From the NCBI GenBank assembly GCA_031255275.1, contig JAIRSV010000115.1, positions 1 through 21,245 of the forward strand: a DNA stretch of 21,245 nucleotides, written 5' to 3'. The notes under the pieces were generated by a model. That model had not been told where the DNA came from and searched no databases. It saw nothing but the letters and a program-made list of their open reading frames with translations. Made by a program: the position numbers and the translations under genes. The DNA comes from Proteiniphilum sp. (GTDB lineage Bacteria; Bacteroidota; Bacteroidia; Bacteroidales; Dysgonomonadaceae). Shown here piece by piece: positions 16,698 to 21,245 of this stretch; position 1 is the stretch's first letter, and each line of letters starts with the position of its first letter.

Positions 16698-17543
16698 ATG
16701 TACACTTCACGTTATCGACACACCCTCATCATCTGCCTGTTATCGGCGCTGGCGTTCACTGCCTGCAAGCCGAAACAGAAAATCGTTTACTCCGCTTCCC
16801 CGGTGGAAGATAAGGCCCATCACGAACTTTTCAGCGATATTATTGCCGGCGAGTTCCCCTACCGGACACTCACGGCAAAACTCAACCTGGGGGTAACCTC
16901 CGGAACGAAATCAATCAGTTCCAGGGCCAGCCTGCAGATTGTGAAGGATGAAGCGCTCTTCATCTCCATACAGCCACTCTTCGGAGTAGAGGTCTTCAGG
17001 CTCTTCATGAATCCCGATACGCTCTTTCTGCTCGACAGGATGAACAAGCGGTACGTACTGGAACCGATCACCGCGCTGAAGAAACTCTATCCCGTGGGAT
17101 TCGACTATTATACGATGCAGTCGCTGTTCACCAACGCGCTTTTCATGTCGGGGAAGCAGGAGATAGCTGTTACCGACTACCGCGCCTTCAGCTATGGCCG
17201 TACCGACGGTCAGAATTATCAGATTACGGCCCGCGATGCCGGTTCGGGTGTCGATTATTCCTTTACCGTCAACGGGGATGACCGGATCACTTTCGTCCAC
17301 CTGATGCAGCCGGAAAGAAAATATTACATGCAGTGGGGCTATCACAATTTTGCGCTGCTGAACAGTCTTGTTTTTCCGCACAAGATGAATGTCACCCTCT
17401 CTTCCGCGTCGCGCAGGATCGACGCCGAGATACTTTTTTCGGGCATCGTTACGAACGATCCTCTGCAGTTGTCGCTGAATGTGCCGCTGAATTACACGAA
17501 AACCTCCATCTCCGAGATCCTGAAGATTCTTTCTCAGAAGTAA
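16698..17543 (+). CDS. DUF4292 family lipoprotein
   Basis: A 281-residue predicted lipoprotein. The signal ends in LAFTAC with Cys at residue 23, followed by a lysine-rich KPKQK stretch. The body alternates short strands (LTAKLNLGVTSGTKSISSR, ALFISIQPLFGVEVFRLF, MNKRYVLEPI, DRITFVHLMQPERKYYM), consistent with the half-barrel, LolA/LolB-like fold suspected for the DUF4292 family. That relation is from memory of the family, not shown here. It lies 2 bases after the TPR gene and 16 before the EnvC-like gene, so it is probably made and used with them at the outer membrane or periplasm. No catalytic residues can be pointed to. Confidence 0.8.
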   Translation: MYTSRYRHTLIICLLSALAFTACKPKQKIVYSASPVEDKAHHELFSDIIAGEFPYRTLTAKLNLGVTSGTKSISSRASLQIVKDEALFISIQPLFGVEVFRLFMNPDTLFLLDRMNKRYVLEPITALKKLYPVGFDYYTMQSLFTNALFMSGKQEIAVTDYRAFSYGRTDGQNYQITARDAGSGVDYSFTVNGDDRITFVHLMQPERKYYMQWGYHNFALLNSLVFPHKMNVTLSSASRRIDAEILFSGIVTNDPLQLSLNVPLNYTKTSISEILKILSQK

Positions 17544-17559
17544 CCGTATCCCGACCATA

Positions 17560-18819
17560 ATGAAGAAGACCATTCTCCTTTTTCTTTTACATGCTTTGGC
17601 CTTACTCCTGCTGTCGCAAACCCGGCAGATCGAAAGTCTGCAGCGGCAGCAGCAGGTGCTGATGGAGGAGATAAAAAATACGAATAAGCTTTACCTTGAC
17701 GTTAAAAAGCAAACCACTACGATTTTAGACCGGATCAATCTCATCAATAAGCAGATTTCCTCCCGTAAGGAGTTGATAGATATACAGGAAAAGGAGATCG
17801 CGGCGTTAGGAAAGGAGGAGGCCATCCTCGAAAACGAAATCGCCGGGCTGAATGAAGACCTGAAAAAGAAACAGGCCTATTATGCCGATGCGATTAAGGG
17901 GATACTGAATCAGAAATACAGCCAGAATAAGCTGCTTTTTGTCCTGTCCGCCCAGTCAATGGGAGAATCGCTGCGGAGGATGCAGTACCTTCGGAAATAT
18001 TCCGGGTGGAGAAAAACGCAGGCGGAGGAGATCAAAAAGCAGCAGGTCGGGATAAGGGAAAAAAAGGAGTTGCTGGCGAAGGCCCGGGCCGACAGGGAAA
18101 CGGCGCTGGTTTTGCTGCAGAATGAGCGGAGACGGTTGCAGGGCGAAGAGAAAACGCGGCAGTCGGAAGTAGCGGCTACCCGCGGCCAGGAGCGGAAACT
18201 GCAAAAGACGCTCCGGGAAAAGCAGCAGAGCGCAAACCGGTTAAATGCCCGGATCGAGAAACTTATCGCCGAAGAGGTTGCGCGGCAGGAACGTGAGTCG
18301 AAAGCTGGAAGAGAACGTTCCAAAACAACCGCGAGGATAGAAAAGGCGTCACCGGGAGCGGAAACAGCGGCAGGCAGTTCGACGACGGCCGAAACCTTCA
18401 ATCTGTCGAAAGACTTCGCGGCCAACAAGGGCAAACTGCCCATGCCCGTCACCGGGACGGCCGCCATAGTAGGCAACTTCGGCGCCAAGAAGCATAATGA
18501 ATGGAATATCACGACCAACAGTAACGGTATCGACATCCAGGCCGAGGGAGGCGCCAGTATCCGCAGCGTATTCGACGGAGAAGTGTCGAAAGTATTCTCC
18601 TTTCCCGGCTCAAACACCTGCGTGATAGTACGTCACGGCGATTATTATACCTTCTATGCCAATATATACGACCTGTTTGTGAAGCAGGGCGACAAGGTGA
18701 AGGCCGGACAGTCGCTGGGACGGATCTTTACCGATCCCGATACCCGTGTCTCCACGATGCATTTCCAGTTGTGGCAAAAGACCGACAAGCTCAATCCGGC
18801 GCCCTGGCTCAGGCGATAG
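17560..18819 (+). CDS. EnvC-like murein hydrolase activator with degenerate LytM domain
   Basis: A 419-residue periplasmic protein that probably activates a cell-division amidase rather than cutting peptidoglycan itself. A signal sequence (residues 1-20) is followed by a long coiled coil (about 22-260) rich in Lys, Glu and Gln. An Ala/Thr/Ser linker (262-280) then leads to an M23/LytM domain (about 292-419). Against active LytM enzymes, the first zinc His is Ser321 (SNGID, D325 kept). The YaH position is Asn368 (FYAN), and the catalytic HxH is T399-M-H401. Loss of these His residues matches EnvC and NlpD-type activators. The same protein family lies at this spot in related genomes after the DUF4292 gene. 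Stop and start spacing (16 bases from the previous gene) suggests one transcript. Confidence 0.88.
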   Translation: MKKTILLFLLHALALLLLSQTRQIESLQRQQQVLMEEIKNTNKLYLDVKKQTTTILDRINLINKQISSRKELIDIQEKEIAALGKEEAILENEIAGLNEDLKKKQAYYADAIKGILNQKYSQNKLLFVLSAQSMGESLRRMQYLRKYSGWRKTQAEEIKKQQVGIREKKELLAKARADRETALVLLQNERRRLQGEEKTRQSEVAATRGQERKLQKTLREKQQSANRLNARIEKLIAEEVARQERESKAGRERSKTTARIEKASPGAETAAGSSTTAETFNLSKDFAANKGKLPMPVTGTAAIVGNFGAKKHNEWNITTNSNGIDIQAEGGASIRSVFDGEVSKVFSFPGSNTCVIVRHGDYYTFYANIYDLFVKQGDKVKAGQSLGRIFTDPDTRVSTMHFQLWQKTDKLNPAPWLRR

Positions 18820-18945
18820 TTGTTCGTTAATTATGAATTATTATTGGAGAAGTGGAGAAATTGGGAAGTAAAAGAAGTCAGGAAATCCGTTTACGAATCA
18901 ATTATGAATTAAAAAATCTAAGAAACAGCTAAAAACCAAAACAAT
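18820..18945. repeat. AT-rich spacer with a 12-base direct repeat and a purine-rich repeat remnant
   Basis: Between the EnvC-like gene and the permease lies 126 bases without a gene. AATTATGAATTA occurs twice (18829-18840 and 18900-18911). Between them, GGAGAAGTGGAGAAA at 18846-18860 matches the purine-rich lead of the REP-like copies near 10.3-10.7 kb, but the GC-rich hairpin core is absent. It may be a lost or pre-insertion site of the same element. Confidence 0.6.
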
Positions 18946-20226
18946 ATGTCACTAAAAGTCAGATTGATTATCATGAACTTCCTCCAGTTCGCAGTATGGG
19001 GAGCCTATCTCACCTCCATGTCCCGATACCTGGGACCTGCCGGACTGGGATCGCACATCGGCATTTTTTATTCCGTCCAGGGGATCGTTTCCATTTTCAT
19101 GCCGGCCGTCATGGGTATCGTGGCCGACAGGTGGGTGTCCGCGCAAAAACTGCTGGGAACAAGTCATCTGCTGGCCGCCCTTTTCATGGCGTCCGCCGGT
19201 CTGTACGGACTGTACGGCGGAACGGAGGTTTCGTTTTCCATCCTGTTCACCCTTTATACATTGAGCGTCGCCTTCTACATGCCCACGCTCGCCCTGTCCA
19301 ATTCGGTCGCCTACACCATTCTGGAGAAAGGCGGAATGGATACGGTGAAAGCTTTTCCGCCCATACGGGTATTCGGCACGGTGGGATTTATCTGTACCAT
19401 GTGGCTCGTGGATATACTGAAGTATCAAACCTCGCCGATGCAGTTTGTCGTGAGCGCCCTGTTAGGCTTCACGCTGGGGATATATGCGTTCACGCTGCCC
19501 GACTGTCCCGCAAGTGCGGACGCGGGAAGCAAAACACTGTTTCAGGCACTGGGGCTGGATGCCTTCAAGCTCTTCAAGATCCGGAAAATGGCGCTCTTTT
19601 TCATCTTTTCGATGTTGCTGGGAGTCGCCCTGCAGATCACCAACGGATTTGCCAACCCTTTCATAGCCAGTTTCGAAGCCAATCCTGAGTATGCCGATAC
19701 TTTTGGCGTACGGCACTCGAATATATTGATCTCCCTCTCCCAAATATCCGAGGCGCTTTGCATCCTGCTGATACCCTTCTTCCTGCGGCGCTACGGCATA
19801 AAGAACGTAATGCTGATAGCCATGTCCGCCTGGGTACTGCGCTTCGGGTTCTTCGGCCTGGGCAACACCGGCGCCGGCGTATGGCTGCTGTTATTCTCCA
19901 TGCTGGTATATGGCGTAGCGTTCGATTTCTTCAACGTTTCGGGATCATTATTCGTCGATAAGGAGACGCCGCACACCATTCGCGCCAGTGCGCAGGGTCT
20001 GTTCATGCTGATGACCAACGGGATCGGCGCAACCGCAGGTACATTATGGGCGCAATGGGTGGTAAACCGGTTCTGTTCGTGGACGGACGTCGCCACGGGA
20101 TCTTCCGCCAAATCGCTTCTGCTCGGCGACTGGCAGAATGTCTGGTTTATTTTCGCCGGTTATGCCCTTGTCGTCACCCTTCTGTTTGCCCTCCTCTTCC
20201 GGTACCGGCACGAGCCGGAAAAATAA
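18946..20226 (+). CDS. nucleoside permease, NupG/Nuc_H_symport family MFS
   Basis: A 426-residue inner-membrane transporter with about twelve TM helices, of the nucleoside:proton symporter branch of the major facilitator superfamily. The start MSLKVRLIIMNFLQFAVWGAY is characteristic of NupG-like proteins, with the FxxWGAY motif in TM1. The loop after TM2 contains GIVADRWV. The mid-protein segment FPPIRVFGTVGF and the TM10-11 stretch FDFFNVSGSLFVDKE are also family hallmarks, the latter ending in a conserved charged pair. Expected substrates are purine and pyrimidine nucleosides. It sits 126 bases after the EnvC-like gene and probably has its own promoter; no clear TAnnTTTG box was found in the gap. 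It pairs logically with dut in nucleotide economy, but the shared position may be accidental. Confidence 0.9.
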   Translation: MSLKVRLIIMNFLQFAVWGAYLTSMSRYLGPAGLGSHIGIFYSVQGIVSIFMPAVMGIVADRWVSAQKLLGTSHLLAALFMASAGLYGLYGGTEVSFSILFTLYTLSVAFYMPTLALSNSVAYTILEKGGMDTVKAFPPIRVFGTVGFICTMWLVDILKYQTSPMQFVVSALLGFTLGIYAFTLPDCPASADAGSKTLFQALGLDAFKLFKIRKMALFFIFSMLLGVALQITNGFANPFIASFEANPEYADTFGVRHSNILISLSQISEALCILLIPFFLRRYGIKNVMLIAMSAWVLRFGFFGLGNTGAGVWLLLFSMLVYGVAFDFFNVSGSLFVDKETPHTIRASAQGLFMLMTNGIGATAGTLWAQWVVNRFCSWTDVATGSSAKSLLLGDWQNVWFIFAGYALVVTLLFALLFRYRHEPEK

Positions 20227-20294
20227 GTCAATGTGCTAATATGCTAATGTAGCTTGTTCTCAATCTCAAGAAAAAGACTTTTTTATTTGACACA

Positions 20295-20402
20295 ATGATT
20301 GATAAACACACCGGCAAGCGTGGAACGGAAAAACGTGAAGCATTTTAAAATAACCTGTTAGGACAAGCCATTAAGCAGGTACGAAAAGAACGCAACAGAT
20401 AA
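20295..20402 (+). pseudogene. relic of a HigA/XRE-type HTH antitoxin
   Basis: One reading frame gives MIDKHTGKRGTEKREAF, a stop at 20346-20348, then NNLLGQAIKQVRKERNR and another stop at 20400-20402. Intact Bacteroidota antitoxins of the XRE/HigA type read GKxGTxxRxxFEYELxxxxLGxxIKQxRKxRNLTQEELG. The relic thus keeps the N-terminal tail and HTH helix 1 but has an internal stop, a small in-frame deletion between F and LG, and has lost the recognition helix. No toxin gene remains beside it. The assignment rests on remembered family patterns. Confidence 0.6.
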
Positions 20403-20417
20403 TAATAATATGATAAT

Positions 20418-20801
20418 ATGAAGCGAGTAACAGGAATCGGAGGCGTTTTCTTTAAAAGTAAAGACCCTGGAAAAATTACAGAATGGTATCAAAAACATCT
20501 TGGTTTAGAGACAAACCCCTATGGGGCAACTTTTGAATGGTATGAAAATCCGGACAGCGCCTCAAAAGCGCAAACACAATGGACGCCATTTCCCGAAAAT
20601 TCAAAATACTTTGACAGGGAATTTATGATAAACTATCGCGTTGAGAACTTGGAAAAACTGGTTGAAGAGTTTCAAAAAGAAGGAGTAACCATTGTGGACA
20701 AAATTGAAACTTATGACTATGGCAAATTTGTTCACATTCTTGACGGAGATGGAAATAAGGTACAACTTTGGGAACCTGTCGAGCGAAAAAAAACGGAATA
20801 A
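20418..20801 (+). CDS. VOC (glyoxalase/bleomycin-resistance) family protein
   Basis: A 127-residue vicinal-oxygen-chelate protein with the paired beta-alpha-beta-beta-beta fold. It opens with VTGIGGVFFKSKDPGKITEWYQKHLGL (first module, shown in part: GIGGVFFKSKDP), then FEWYENPD, and closes with EFMINYRVENLEKLVEEF and HILDGDGNKVQLWEP. The family includes glyoxalase I, dioxygenases and antibiotic-binding proteins. Here the usual first His ligand is Gly (GIGG) and the last Glu is Gln (VQLW), so a normal metal site looks incomplete. Its role may be ligand binding or stress tolerance, unproven. G+C over the sampled codons is about 39%, well below its upstream neighbours, suggesting recent acquisition. 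It follows the antitoxin relic by 15 AT-rich bases. Confidence 0.85.
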   Translation: MKRVTGIGGVFFKSKDPGKITEWYQKHLGLETNPYGATFEWYENPDSASKAQTQWTPFPENSKYFDREFMINYRVENLEKLVEEFQKEGVTIVDKIETYDYGKFVHILDGDGNKVQLWEPVERKKTE

Positions 20802-20939
20802 ATCAGTTCAAAACTCTCCGACCGCCGAGCCGCGGGGGCGTTACCGGCAAGCGAGGCAGTGCAGGCGAACCGAACGAGAGGGTATCGAGAATGTGTTGAT
20901 ATATACATTAAACAGCTTATATTAAAATGTATAGATTAA
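20802..20939. other. gene-free spacer with a GC-rich island
   Basis: No gene is supported here. A GC-rich stretch (about 20814-20882) stands out in otherwise AT-rich DNA. It begins CTCTCCG and ends GAGAGGG, so its ends can pair, with GCCG/CGGC inside. An ORF running through it overlaps the VOC gene out of frame and looks like shadow coding. Confidence 0.45.
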
Positions 20940-20950
20940 ATAGTCGCCCC

Positions 20951-21094
20951 TTAAGCCTGCTTTGGTTTGATCAATAAAAAAAAGATAGCCCGTATCTGTA
21001 AAAAGAAAAGGGCAAAACGTTCTTTATACTTGTTCATCATCCGCTTGAAGTTAAAAGCCGCAGCCACCAACAGTACATTGATAGCATCTCCAAG
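20951..21094 (-). pseudogene. IS5-family transposase, C-terminal fragment
   Basis: The minus strand encodes GDAINVLLVAAAFNFKRMMN followed by KYKERFALFFLQIRAIFFLL and a stop. This GD-x-IN-x-LL-x(2)-A-x(2)-NFKRMM pattern is the usual end of DDE transposases of the IS5/IS1182 kind. The open frame continues upstream to 21184 (MFKSAQIFMLLPGKKDS), but that part does not look like transposase, so the deletion junction probably lies near 21094-21115. The catalytic core is missing and the fragment cannot be active. Confidence 0.7.
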
Positions 21095-21162
21095 GTCCGG
21101 GCTATCCTCCAAAGAGAAAAATAAACTGCGCTGACTGTCTTTTTTTCCAGGTAATAACATAA

Positions 21163-21178
21163 AAATCTGCGCAGATTT
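21163..21178. repeat. 16-base perfect palindrome
   Basis: AAATCTGCGCAGATTT is self-complementary. It lies inside the deleted insertion sequence near its transposase-start end, where it could be a protein-binding site or a short terminator against outside transcription. Nothing else identifies it. Confidence 0.6.
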
Positions 21179-21245
21179 AAACAATATTATTCAAGTATAT
21201 TTTATTATATATGAGATAATTATATGCCTTTTGAGGGACGACTAT

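Larger units (their letters stand above)
20940..21245 (-). mobile_element. internally deleted insertion sequence, IS5-like, MITE-sized
   Basis: The left end (from 20940, ATAGTCGCCCCTTAA) and the reverse complement of the window's last bases (ATAGTCGTCCCTCAA) agree at 13 of 15 positions, giving terminal inverted repeats about 306 bases apart. Inside is the C-terminal stub of a transposase on the minus strand. The element is therefore a deleted, non-autonomous copy. The right end coincides with the window edge, so its exact limit and any target duplication cannot be seen. Confidence 0.7.

Noticed and set aside
20255..20290. Intrinsic terminator after the nucleoside permease (AAAAAGACTTTTTT)
   Set aside because: The possible stem is only A-T pairs with a three-base loop, too weak to call.
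20821..20882. Integron attC site after the VOC gene
   Set aside because: The GTTACCG word does not match the GTTRRRY core, and no properly spaced inverse core is seen.

Overview
The window looks like a chromosomal stretch of an anaerobic or microaerophilic member of the Bacteroidota, most likely order Bacteroidales. The evidence is the gene families present: a dut-TPR-DUF4292-EnvC block, a membrane-tethered triple-Tyr/LuxR regulator, and lipoproteins with Bacteroidota-style lipoboxes. Intergenic DNA is also typical: weak or absent Shine-Dalgarno sites, one TAnnTTTG promoter-like box and AT-rich spacer tracts. Most genes are roughly half G+C, but the last ~1 kb is clearly AT-richer (about 39% G+C over the sampled part of the VOC gene). 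No rRNA, tRNA or CRISPR array was seen.

Region 1 (1-10294, + strand) is a compact run of seven genes, with gaps of 3, 13, 39, 6, -4 and 25 bases, that reads as one operon entering from upstream. It encodes a HydC/NuoE-HydB/NuoF fusion (5' end outside the window), an exported lactonase-like metallo-beta-lactamase-fold hydrolase, and a multi-cluster iron-sulfur protein built like the front half of NuoG/HydA plus the cysteine domain of NfnB/GltD-type enzymes. These are followed by a PQQ-like beta-propeller lipoprotein, a MacB/LolD-type ABC ATPase, a large two-module FtsX-like permease and a GT-B glycosyltransferase. A cytosolic NAD(P)H/Fe-S electron-transfer module joined to an envelope export and glycosylation module is the most unusual arrangement here. 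I do not recognise it as a named system, and its function is open.

Region 2 (10295-10748) is a convergent intergenic spacer filled with repeats: two direct copies and one inverted copy of a ~60-70 bp element that folds into two GC-rich hairpins, plus two other perfect hairpins. Region 3 (10749-14390, - strand) holds a conserved-looking unknown protein and, 30 bases downstream, a membrane one-component regulator with a beta-propeller sensor, a Y_Y_Y domain, a TM helix, a coiled coil and a LuxR-type HTH.

Region 4 (14493-20226, + strand) is housekeeping: dUTPase, an exported TPR protein, a DUF4292 lipoprotein, an EnvC-like amidase activator with a broken LytM zinc site and, after a 126-base spacer, a NupG-type nucleoside permease. 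Region 5 (20227-21245) is AT-rich and carries decayed accessory DNA: the relic of a HigA/XRE-type antitoxin, an intact-looking but compositionally foreign VOC-family gene, a short GC-rich island, and a ~306 bp internally deleted insertion sequence with inverted ends and the C-terminal stub of an IS5-like transposase.
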